Shown here one piece after another: positions 7,523 through 15,600 of a stretch of DNA of 33,297 nt. Positions within the stretch are counted from its first letter, which is position 1. Every line of letters begins with the position of its first letter. The notes below the pieces were generated by a model. It had not been told where the DNA came from, searched no databases, and saw nothing but the letters and a program-made list of their open reading frames with translations. The stretch is from positions 1 through 33,297 of the forward strand of contig DWXI01000097.1 of NCBI GenBank assembly GCA_019119265.1. The letters are read 5' to 3'. The translations under genes were made by a program, and so were the position numbers. The DNA comes from Candidatus Mediterraneibacter intestinigallinarum. GTDB lineage: Bacteria > Bacillota > Clostridia > Lachnospirales > Lachnospiraceae.

Positions 7523-8512
7523 ATGTACAATGCATCAGAAAAAAGATATGAAAATATGATTTACAACCGCTGCGGAAACAGCGGTTTGAAGCTCCCGGCA
7601 GTATCACTGGGGCTCTGGCACAATTTCGGCGATACAGGATCCTATGAGACTATGAAGCAGATATGCTGTACTGCATTTGATAACGGCGTGACACATTTCG
7701 ATCTTGCGAACAATTATGGGCCGGAGCCCGGAAGTGCAGAGAAGAATTTCGGCAGAATATTAAAAGAGGATCTGGAACAGTATCGGGACGAGCTTATCAT
7801 CAGCACAAAAGCCGGATATGATATGTGGCCGGGGCCTTATGGGAACTGGGGCAGCAGGAAATATCTTCTGGCAAGCCTGGATCAGAGCCTGAAGCGTATG
7901 GGCCTTGAGTATGTGGATATCTTTTATCATCACCGGATGGACCCGGAGACACCGCTGGAGGAGACAATGGGAGCGCTTGCACAGGCGGTGGCATCCGGGA
8001 AAGCACTCTATGTCGGCCTGTCCAATTATGATGGAGAGACTCTGGAGAGAGCAACGGCGATTCTTGAAGATTTACGCTGTCCTTTTATTATTAATCAGAA
8101 CCGTTACTCCATTTTCGACCGGACTATCGAGAACAACGGGCTGAAAGAGACCGCCGCACGATTCGGAAAAGGCATCATAGCATTCAGCCCGCTTGCCCAG
8201 GGGCTGCTGACAAACCGGTATTTAAACGGGATTCCGGAGGACAGCCGCATTATGACAGACGGGAGATTCCTCAAAAAAGAGTCACTTACGGAGGAACGCC
8301 TCCAGCAGATCCGCAACCTTAACGGGATTGCGGCAGGAAGGGGGCAGACACTTGCCGAGATGGCATTGAGCTGGGTACTGCGCGACGGGATTGTGACGAG
8401 CGTGCTTATTGGAGTCTCCAGACCGGAGCAGGTGCTTGACGATATCAAGGCAATACAAAATATCGAATTCAGCGGGGAAGAGCTGGCGAAGATAGATAGT
8501 GTAGTCAGATAG
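7523..8512 (+). CDS. Aldo/keto reductase, YghZ (L-glyceraldehyde 3-phosphate reductase) type
   Basis: 329 residues. The N-terminal segment LPAVSLGLWHNFGD and HFDLANNYGPEPGSAEKNFG are characteristic of the YghZ/AKR14 group. The catalytic tetrad is visible: Asp60, Tyr65, Lys96 (STKAGYDMWPGPYG) and His137 (DIFYHHRMDP). LIGVSRPEQV near the C-terminus binds NADPH. Relatives reduce L-glyceraldehyde 3-phosphate and methylglyoxal, detoxifying reactive carbonyls. The start at 7523 has GGAGG at 7511-7515 and gives the full family N-terminus. It lies 54 bases after yaaA and probably ends the operon; no clear terminator follows. Confidence 0.9.
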   Translation: MYNASEKRYENMIYNRCGNSGLKLPAVSLGLWHNFGDTGSYETMKQICCTAFDNGVTHFDLANNYGPEPGSAEKNFGRILKEDLEQYRDELIISTKAGYDMWPGPYGNWGSRKYLLASLDQSLKRMGLEYVDIFYHHRMDPETPLEETMGALAQAVASGKALYVGLSNYDGETLERATAILEDLRCPFIINQNRYSIFDRTIENNGLKETAARFGKGIIAFSPLAQGLLTNRYLNGIPEDSRIMTDGRFLKKESLTEERLQQIRNLNGIAAGRGQTLAEMALSWVLRDGIVTSVLIGVSRPEQVLDDIKAIQNIEFSGEELAKIDSVVR

Positions 8513-8580
8513 CATTGTTTTAGAATCTGAGACTGATTTATTTACTGCATGAAGAAGGATGTGAAATTTTGAACTTATAC

Positions 8581-8611
8581 TTGACCTTGACGCAGCGTAA
8601 ACTTCTATCAT
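8581..8611 (+). promoter_or_regulatory. MerR-type promoter with 19-bp spacer
   Basis: TTGACC (8581-8586) and TATCAT (8606-8611) are separated by 19 bp, the overlong spacing that MerR-family activators correct by twisting DNA. The spacer carries an imperfect inverted repeat centred on ACGCAGCGT, similar to TipA-like boxes. It lies 86 bases before the MerR start codon at 8697, suggesting autoregulation of a gene that is now broken. Confidence 0.65.
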
Positions 8612-8696
8612 TGATATCAGGACGACTCCCATTATAGAGAATCCGCAGGATTTTGAAAACTGGGGCAGTATCGGCAAAGATCAGGAGGATAAGTCA

Positions 8697-9061
8697 ATGT
8701 ACAGTATCAAAGAACTTTCAGACATGGCGGGAGTGAGTGCACGCACTCTGCGGTGGTATGACAGGATCGGACTGCTACAGCCGGCTTTTGTAAATGATGC
8801 AGGGTACAGATTCTACGGGGAACGGGAAGTTGATCTGCTGCAGCAGATCCTGTCCTACCGGAGAGCGAAGAGGCGGAACGCATTGTCACGCTTCATAAGG
8901 AATGGCTTGGCATGACGTGGAAGACGTATACGGAGGAAGCGCACAAAGCGGTCGCAAATATGTATATCAGCGATGAACGGTTTAAAATGTATTATGATCG
9001 TAAGGTACCCGGATGTGCTCAATTCCTCGAAAAAGCTATAAGAAATAAGATCGGAGAGTGA
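8697..9061 (+). pseudogene. MerR/TipAS-family regulator with internal deletion and frameshift
   Basis: From ATG 8697 (AGGAGG upstream) the first ~52 codons encode a normal MerR winged helix: MYSIKELSDMAGVSARTLRW, YDRIGLLQPA, AGYRFYGEREVDLLQQIL. From about 8855 the homology moves to another frame, LPESEEAERIVTLHKEWLG and ISDERFKMYYDRKVPGCAQF, ending at TGA 9059-9061. That is the C-terminal half of a TipAS drug-binding domain. Roughly 110-130 residues (dimerisation helix and the start of TipAS) are missing between them. The frame that begins at 8697 runs on only to 8915 with unrelated residues. The N-terminal product might still bind DNA but would lack the dimerisation helix and effector site. 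Confidence 0.8.
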
Positions 9062-9075
9062 TCATCGGATATCAG

Positions 9076-9107
9076 AAAGGGCGGGCATGTGAAAGTGCCT
9101 GCCCTTT
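9076..9107. terminator. Bidirectional terminator-like hairpin between merR pseudogene and sod
   Basis: Bases 9076-9087 pair with 9096-9107 (12 pairs including one G-U) around an 8-base loop. The stem reaches the TAA of the minus-strand dismutase gene and starts 14 bases after the stop of the plus-strand pseudogene, so it can serve both convergent transcripts. U tracts are short in both directions. Confidence 0.6.
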
Positions 9108-9768
9108 ACCTGCATCTGTAGTCCGGATGTCCGGCGGCAAATCTTTCAGCCGCTTTCTCCCAGTTGACCACATGGAACCAGTCGTCGATATATGCGGCGC
9201 GCAGGTTATAATGTTTGAGATAATAGGCGTGTTCCCACACGTCGATATTCAGGAGGAGCGTGCGGAACTGACGCACCGGTGTATTCTGATTAGAGGAGGT
9301 CACAATCTTAAGAACCGCGCTATCGGACACAAGCCATGCATAGCCGGAGCCGAAGACAGACAGCGCGGCGGTTTTGAACTGTGAGCGGAAATTCTCCGGG
9401 CTGCCAAACTGCCGTGTCATCTCGCGGAAAAGCCGGGAGGAAGAAACAGTTCTGCCTTTTGAGGCACAGTCTGACTGACTGCCCGGGTTCATCCCGTCAA
9501 AATAGAACCGATGATTATATACGCCGCCCGCATTGTTTTTAAGCGATGCCTGAAGATGGCAGGGAAGCCTGCACCACATGGTGAGAAGCTCTTCCAGCGA
9601 ATAGTTCTGCAGAGAAGGATTCTCCTCAAGAAAATTATTTAAGTTGTCAATGTATGTCTGAAGATGCCGGTCATGGTGAAGATGCATTGTCTTCTCATCG
9701 ATAAAAGGCTCGAGCGTATCGTAGGCGTATGGGAGAGGAGTGTTGATAAAAGGATAATAGTTGTTCAT
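9106..9768 (-). CDS. sodA: Superoxide dismutase, Fe/Mn family
   Basis: 220 residues from the ATG at 9768, which has GGAG 7 bases upstream; a TTG-initiated extension to 9858 was discarded. The metal ligands are present: His31 in HLHHDRHLQTY, His86 in VYNHRFYF, Asp176 and His180 in NIDVWEHAYY. Gly82 replaces the Gln usual at this site in Fe enzymes, and a SNQNTP segment offers the alternative Gln of Mn enzymes, so Mn or cambialistic use is inferred. The GSGYAWLV motif has Tyr in place of the usual Trp. It converts superoxide to peroxide in the cytoplasm. Aerotolerance enzymes of this kind are patchy in strict anaerobes. It is divergent from the XRE gene at 9936. The symbol is tentative. Confidence 0.9.
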   Translation of the reverse strand: MNNYYPFINTPLPYAYDTLEPFIDEKTMHLHHDRHLQTYIDNLNNFLEENPSLQNYSLEELLTMWCRLPCHLQASLKNNAGGVYNHRFYFDGMNPGSQSDCASKGRTVSSSRLFREMTRQFGSPENFRSQFKTAALSVFGSGYAWLVSDSAVLKIVTSSNQNTPVRQFRTLLLNIDVWEHAYYLKHYNLRAAYIDDWFHVVNWEKAAERFAAGHPDYRCR

Positions 9769-9935
9769 ATGGGGCTCCGAAAAGGGCTTTCCTGTTAATA
9801 TATGAGAGGGGATGAGATATGTTTCCTGCTGTGCAAAAGAAATTTGCGCGGTTTCCAAATAGATTTGCTGGTATTTCCAGAGTCTTTCTGATATTCTGGG
9901 TACGACTGGGATGAAAGGAGAGAGGAGCGGAAAAC

Positions 9936-10418
9936 ATGCTTGGAGAAAAGCTCATAACGTTACGAAAAAAACATGGATACAGTCAGCAGGAAATCGCGGA
10001 TATGTTGTCTGTTACACGCCAGACTATATCAAATTGGGAGTGCGGTCAGGGTGCTCCTTCACTTGATAAGGCGGCAGAGCTTGCAGCAATCTATAAAGTA
10101 AGTCTGGACGACTTGGCTGGAAACAAGATAGAGATTGCAGCGAAAGAGAAGAAAGAAAAAGATTTACATGTTCTGAAAAAAATGATCGGGAAGAAATGTA
10201 TTTTGGATTGTTCGGACTGGGATCTTGTTCTGGTGGATGAGGTGATGAGTGATCTGACCGGAACGGTGGAAGTGAAAATACTCGATGTGAATGAAGAGTG
10301 GTTCAAGATCGAGTATGAACGTAGAAAAGAAGGAACAATCTTTCGGAAAGAGAAAGTGGTAAAACTTGTTGATCTCTCACTGATTGCGGGATTGATGCTG
10401 GAGGTGACAGAGGAATGA
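9936..10418 (+). CDS. XRE-family regulator with a C-terminal small beta-barrel-like domain
   Basis: 160 residues. Residues 1-65 are a Cro/cI-type helix-turn-helix (LRKKHGYSQQEIADMLSVTR, QTISNWECGQGAPS). Residues ~85-155 form a separate beta-rich domain: IGKKCIL, then GTVEVKILDVNEEWFKIEY, then EKVVKLVDLSLI. That pattern recurs in the protein encoded immediately downstream. The ATG has AGGAGAGAGGAG upstream, and the stop overlaps the next start by 4 bases (ATGA). The shared domain suggests the two proteins act together, for example by membrane tethering or hetero-oligomerisation. The target genes are unknown; autoregulation is likely. Confidence 0.85.
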   Translation: MLGEKLITLRKKHGYSQQEIADMLSVTRQTISNWECGQGAPSLDKAAELAAIYKVSLDDLAGNKIEIAAKEKKEKDLHVLKKMIGKKCILDCSDWDLVLVDEVMSDLTGTVEVKILDVNEEWFKIEYERRKEGTIFRKEKVVKLVDLSLIAGLMLEVTEE

Positions 10419-10720
10419 TTATATTTCTGTTGATTGTTTTTATAGGACTGTTAATCTATATAATCTGTGAGAATAAGAAAGAATCGAAGTTGGACAAGAC
10501 ACTAATATCATGGAGAAAACTGCTTCCTGGATACATCGGGAAAAACTGTGAGATTGTGGTGAAAGAGCCTCTGGTAAATATAGACGTGATGTACAGTGTG
10601 ACAGGAATCCTGACAGATGTAGATGATGAGTGGCTGGAGCTGGAATGTACAGTCAAGAAGAAAAAGGTGTTGAAGATTTTCAGAATCGATAATGTCAGCA
10701 GTGTAAAGGAAATCGTGTAG
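10415..10720 (+). CDS. Small single-pass membrane protein sharing the regulator's C-terminal domain
   Basis: 101 residues. An N-terminal hydrophobic segment (MIIFLLIVFIGLLIYIICEN, residues 1-20) is followed by Lys-rich residues, predicting an N-out, C-in anchor. Residues ~38-101 match the C-terminal domain of the upstream XRE regulator: IGKNCEI against IGKKCIL, TGILTDVDDEWLELEC against TGTVEVKILDVNEEWFKIEY, and a final K-I-F-R-I-D-N-V-x-S-V strand. The layout of two strands, a DE-W turn and an IxxI end looks like an LSm/small beta-barrel fold, by eye only. It is translationally coupled to the regulator and followed by a strong terminator, making a two-gene unit. Confidence 0.78.
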   Translation: MIIFLLIVFIGLLIYIICENKKESKLDKTLISWRKLLPGYIGKNCEIVVKEPLVNIDVMYSVTGILTDVDDEWLELECTVKKKKVLKIFRIDNVSSVKEIV

Positions 10721-10779
10721 CACAGCGGTGCGAAACAGTTATTACAGAAAAGTATTTTCCGTGCAGGAGATCATAACAA

Positions 10780-10817
10780 AAGGAGGCATATTTTCCATTT
10801 GGAAAGTACGCCTCCTT
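10780..10817. terminator. Strong bidirectional terminator hairpin
   Basis: Bases 10780-10796 pair with 10801-10817 (17 positions, one mismatch and one G-T) around an ATTT loop. On the minus strand the stem is followed by TTGTTA. It lies between the membrane-protein gene and the convergent MFS gene and serves both. Confidence 0.75.
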
Positions 10818-10865
10818 ATTAAATCAGAGGAGTTGAATTATTATCAGTGGATTGACTATGTTACA

Positions 10866-12203
10866 TTATCTGTCGTTTTCCAGTTCACGGATATGCCGGT
10901 CCCTCTGGAAATACAGGCAGACAAATATGCCGGCAAACGCGATCACAAAGAACAGAAGTGCCGCGCCGGAACCCTTGCCTGCTCCGAAGACAAGGGTAAA
11001 AATGCTGTCCGCTGTCTGTATCTGCATAAATGGTTCAAACACACGGTCCACCAGAAATCCGCCAAGCAGATATCCTAAAGGAATTGTGAAAAACTGAAGC
11101 GTGTTCCTAGCTGAGTAAACCCTTCCCTGCATTTCCACAGGAATGCGCGAGCGGAAGAGGGCGTCCATGTTTGTGTTCATGACCGGTATGAACAGCCAGC
11201 CCAGAATGGCGCCCAGGCACCATATCGGTGTACTCTGCCCCAGGGCGAGCAGGAAATTCTCCGTACTCATGGAAAACAGAAGGGAACGGCAGATCACCTT
11301 TACCCGATTTTTCGGAGCCGGGAGGAATGTAACGACTGCACTTCCAATGATATTTGCCAGGCCGGTGCATGTATTGACAAGCGCCAGCGCAGTCTGGCTG
11401 CCTCCGCTGCGGGAGAGCAGCATAGCGGGCAGTGCCGCGTTGTAGACGGATGCCACAAGGTTGATGGCTGCGAGAAACAGGATCAAATCCAGTATCCCGC
11501 GGTTCCTTTTCAAATATTTAAGCCCTGTAAGAGCAGACTGGAGGACAGATTCCTTCGCCTGATCCGCATTGGCGGAATTTCCGGTCTGTTTGTCACGAAA
11601 TTGTCGGCGGGGATCTGGAATTCGGATAAAGAATGCCAATGCGGTGAAAGCTGTTACAAATGTCAACAGGTCAAAAACAATCACTGCATAAATTCCGAGA
11701 AAGCCGAGCAGTGCCGTGGCAATTACCGGTGAGAGGATGGTTACCAGAGAATTGGAAAATGTTCGCATCCCGGCAGCTCTCTGATACTGTGCTTTCGGCG
11801 TCAGAAGGCTTACGGCCACGTCGGAGGCCGGCTGCTGAAATGTATTTCCCAGTCCGTTCAGTGCATTTAGTAGGTAGAGATGCCACAGCTCAAGTTTCCC
11901 GGTGACGAGCAGCGTCAATACAGACAATGTACAGAGCGCGGCAAAGCTGTCGCATATGAGCATGGTTGCTTTCTTATTCCATCGGTCGCTCAACGCTCCT
12001 GCAAATATACTGAGCAGTACATAGGGGGCGTATGAGCATACAGTTAACAGCGCGGACGCCAGAGCCGAGCCGTGCTGATTGTAAGACCAGATGACAAGCG
12101 CATAGCTGGTCATGGAACTTCCGAGTGCGGAGAGACCTTGCGTTGCCCAGAGAATAAGAAATGTATGTAATCCTTCAAATAGTTTTCTGAATTTATTTAT
12201 CAT
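10866..12203 (-). CDS. MFS exporter, Mef-like (MFS_3 type)
   Basis: 445 residues with about 12 membrane segments. After MINKFRKLFEGLHTFLILWA comes the MFS motif A region (FAGALSDRWNKKATML, residues ~60-75), a large cytoplasmic loop near the middle (RQFRDKQTGNSANADQ), and MQGRVYSARN in the second half, typical of Mef/macrolide-efflux-like drug exporters. It probably pumps a small lipophilic compound out using the proton gradient; the substrate is not determined. The ATG at 12203 is chosen for AAGGAG 7 bases upstream and family-like N-terminus; an in-frame ATG at 12359 would add 52 non-conserved residues. Transcription should start near 12492, giving a ~290-base leader. Confidence 0.86.
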   Translation of the reverse strand: MINKFRKLFEGLHTFLILWATQGLSALGSSMTSYALVIWSYNQHGSALASALLTVCSYAPYVLLSIFAGALSDRWNKKATMLICDSFAALCTLSVLTLLVTGKLELWHLYLLNALNGLGNTFQQPASDVAVSLLTPKAQYQRAAGMRTFSNSLVTILSPVIATALLGFLGIYAVIVFDLLTFVTAFTALAFFIRIPDPRRQFRDKQTGNSANADQAKESVLQSALTGLKYLKRNRGILDLILFLAAINLVASVYNAALPAMLLSRSGGSQTALALVNTCTGLANIIGSAVVTFLPAPKNRVKVICRSLLFSMSTENFLLALGQSTPIWCLGAILGWLFIPVMNTNMDALFRSRIPVEMQGRVYSARNTLQFFTIPLGYLLGGFLVDRVFEPFMQIQTADSIFTLVFGAGKGSGAALLFFVIAFAGIFVCLYFQRDRHIRELENDR

Positions 12204-12252
12204 GACTTTGCTCCTTTTCGTTTCTTTTCTATGGAAATGAAAGTGCAAAGTC
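12204..12252 (-). promoter_or_regulatory. Possible translational control stem around the MFS ribosome binding site
   Basis: On the minus strand GACTTTGC (12252-12245) is perfectly complementary to GCAAAGTC (12211-12204). The latter occupies the gap between the Shine-Dalgarno and the ATG. Folding would place AAGGAG at the stem edge and could hide the start site. Antibiotic-exporter genes of the Mef class are often controlled by leader attenuation, so this is a plausible switch, but an 8-bp stem alone is weak evidence. Confidence 0.35.
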
Positions 12253-12498
12253 TGAAGTTGACAGCGACTTTCAGATGTGAGCGCCGCTGTGCTTCCCGGA
12301 CGGTGAAGAGGTAAGCGGTTCCGCATACTGCAGGAATTTCCGCCGCCTTGATTTGTCATCCTGCTCCGTGTCAGATCCGTCCGGGATCAGACTCTGCGCG
12401 GAGCATGAGCAATGCATAATCTTATGGTATACATTTTTCTGTACATTGTTGAATGTCCTTTCCGGCAGATCTAAATCTGTGCCTTATCATATGCAGTT

Positions 12499-12527
12499 AT
12501 TATATCAACCGACCTGTAAAAAAACAA
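12499..12527 (-). promoter_or_regulatory. Sigma-A promoter for the MFS gene
   Basis: On the minus strand TTGTTT (12527-12522) and TATAAT (12504-12499) are 17 bp apart. The predicted start near 12492 leaves a leader of about 290 bases before the ATG at 12203. It is back-to-back with the promoter at 12584. Confidence 0.65.
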
Positions 12528-12583
12528 TGTAAATGAAAAAATATATCTTGGCTATTGTTCGTAACCCGCACAGAATTCAAATC

Positions 12584-12612
12584 TTGATTCCCTATTTTTG
12601 CTGGTGTATGAT
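12584..12612 (+). promoter_or_regulatory. Sigma-A promoter for the PHP-UvrD gene
   Basis: TTGATT (12584-12589) and TATGAT (12607-12612) have a 17-bp spacer and lie 55 bases ahead of the start codon at 12667. No other gene intervenes. Together with the minus promoter at 12499-12527 they fill the 463-base gap between the divergent genes. Confidence 0.65.
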
Positions 12613-12666
12613 TGAGGTAAAGTCCAGGGTTAATGAACAGTTATTTTACGACAGAGAGGTGTCATC

Positions 12667-15600
12667 ATGTACATAGGAGATTTACATATTCATTCCAGAT
12701 ATTCCCGGGCGACGAGCAAAGATTGTACGCCGGAGCATCTGGACTTGTGGGCGAGGAAGAAAGGAATACATATCGTGGGAACTGGTGATTTCACTCATCC
12801 TGCATGGCGGGAAGAGCTGGAAAAGAAGCTGGAGCCTGCAGAGGACGGACTCTATGTGCTGAAAGACGAATACAGGATCAAAGATGAGGAAATTCCGGGG
12901 GAAGTGAGCCCGAGGTTTGTCATAACAGGTGAGATCAGTTCCATTTATAAGAAGAATGGGAAAGTGCGTAAAGTCCACAGCCTGATCCTTCTGCCCGGTC
13001 TTGAGGATGCGGAGCGGATCTCGGCAAAGTTGGAACAGATCGGGAATATCCATTCTGACGGACGGCCAATCCTCGGCGTAGACTGTCATGACCTGCTGGA
13101 GATCATTCTGGAGCTGAGTCCGCGGGCAGTCTACGTGCCGGCCCATATCTGGACGCCTCATTTCTCCTTGTTCGGAGCGTTCTCAGGATTTGATACAGTG
13201 GAAGAGTGCTTTGAGGACCTGACGCCGTACATCCATGCGATGGAGACGGGACTTTCCTCTGACCCGCCGATGAACTGGCGTGTCTCAGCGCTTGACCGGT
13301 ATCAGCTGATCTCCAACTCGGACGCTCATTCTCCCGCAAAACTTGGAAGAGAGGCAAATTTATTTGACATTTCTCTGTCCTATGAAGGACTTTCCCACGC
13401 CATACAGACGGGTGAGGGCTTATACGGTACGATTGAGTTTTTTCCCGAGGAGGGAAAGTATCATATGGATGGTCACCGCAAATGTAATCTCTGCCTGACG
13501 CCGTCCGATACATTGAAATATAACGGGATTTGTCCGGTGTGCGGCAGGAAGATCACGATCGGAGTCTCCCACCGAGTGGAAGAACTTTCAGACCGGGCAG
13601 AAGGATATATCAGGGAAAATGCAAAGCCATTTGAGAGTTTGGTGCCGTTGCCGGAAGTCATCGGAGCTTCTTCCGGACACTCCGCAGCCAGCGTGAAAGT
13701 GCAGAGAGAATATCAGAAAATGCTTTCCGAGCTGGGACCGGAATTTGAGATTCTGAGGAATCTCCCGCTGGAGGATATCCGGAGAGTATCCGGCACCCGT
13801 GTGGCTGAAGGAATCGAGCGCCTGCGCCGTGGGCAGGTAGAACGGATACCGGGTTTCGACGGAGAATACGGTGTGATTAAATTATTCAGCGCAGAAGAGC
13901 TGAATAATACAGAGGGGCAGATGAGTTTCCTCGAGCTTCTAGGAGTGCAGGAAAGCGGAAAAGAAAATACAGAAAAAGCAGGCGGAGAGACAAGAAAAGC
14001 GGAAAAGAAGCATGTGGAACCAGCGGCGGAGCAGAAAGGAGACCTGAAGAAACAACAGGAGAAGCAGCAAGGTCAACAGCGGAATAGGGCAGTTGGTCTG
14101 AACCCGGAACAGGAATATGCTGTCCGGTGTACGTCGCCTCATATTGCGGTAAAGGCAGGCCCCGGCACGGGAAAGACAAAGACGCTTGTATCCAGACTTC
14201 ACTATCTCCTGGAATACCGAAAAGTCCGTCCGGCGGAGATCACAGCGGTTACATTTACTAATCAGGCGGCAGCAGAGCTGAGGGAGCGTATCGAGAAAGA
14301 GACAGGGAAGAAGCAGGCCGGTCATGCAATGCAGATCGGAACATTTCATGCGATCTGTCTTAATTTCCTGAAAGAACAGGGAGAAGAATTTACTCTGATG
14401 GGAGAAGCGCAGCAGCGGATCATGGCGGAAGAGGTAATCTCACACACAGGTGTAAATGCGAAGCCGGGTAAATTTCTGGAGCAGGTATCGCGCAGAAAAT
14501 CCGGTATGGACAGAGTGCCCTCAGGTGACGCTGCCGGCGCGGATATTTCCGAAGATCCGGCATGGCAGCAGGCGTTCCGGAGTTATGAAGAACGGAAGCA
14601 GGAATTACATTTGCTGGATTTCGACGATCTTCTGCTGCGCGTGACAGAGCGCATTGAGCGCGGTCAGGTAAATGATGGCTGGGAGAGGAGATTCCGGTAT
14701 CTTCTGGTCGATGAATTTCAGGATATTAACCCTGCCCAGCTTAAATTGGTGCAACTGTGGAGCCAGACGGGAAGGGAGTTGTTCGTGATCGGAGATCCGG
14801 ACCAGTCAATCTACGGTTTCCGCGGAGCGGACAGTGCCTGCTTTGAGCGCCTCGGGAAAGAATATGACGACCTTGAGATCATAAGCCTGAAAGAAAATTA
14901 CCGCTCCGCGCCTCAGATTCTGAAAGCAGCGTCAGCGGTGATCGGTGCAGCAGAAATTGGAGAAAAAGAGGAGAGAGAAATGCTTCGTCCGAATTGCCCG
15001 GACGGCGCGCCTGTCCGGCTTGTCCGCGCCGGGAGTCCTATGGGCGAGGCAATATTCATTGCAAAAGAAATCAACCGTATGGCAGGCGGCATGGGGATGA
15101 TCGAGGCCCATCAGACTGCATGGGAGTATCCGGAAAAGAAAGTCCGCAGTTTTGACGAAATTGCGGTTCTCTGCCGAACCCATCATCAGGCAGAACTGGT
15201 GGAGAAATGTCTGCGCACAGAGAGCATCCCTTATGTGATCGCCGGCAGGGAAGATTACCTGAGCGAAGAATCTGTGCAGAACAGCATCTGTTTCTTCCGC
15301 CTTATAGAGCAGACTGTGAAATCAGAAAATCTGCGGGAATTACTGTATGAAGAAGCGGAAAACACACAACAGCGCGAAATTGCGGATATGTGCGGCGATA
15401 TTTCCGGTATGGAGGTATGTGCGAGATATTTCTGGAAAATGGAGTGGAGCGATATGGCCGTGGAAGTGATCAGAAATACTATGAGCAGATACCGCCCGCT
15501 CTATAAAAAGAAAAAGCCTCAGAAATTTCTTGAACAGTGGATGGAAGAGATGAAGCTGACAGACGATCCTGCCATGCAGAAACTCCTGCAGGCGTCAGTA

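Noticed and set aside
9769-9858. N-terminal extension of the superoxide dismutase
   Set aside because: It starts with TTG without a ribosome binding site and is not SOD-like; ATG 9768 has GGAG and the normal N-terminus.
12204-12359. 52-residue extension of the MFS exporter from ATG 12359
   Set aside because: The added residues are polar and non-conserved, while ATG 12203 has a good AAGGAG and a typical Mef-like start.
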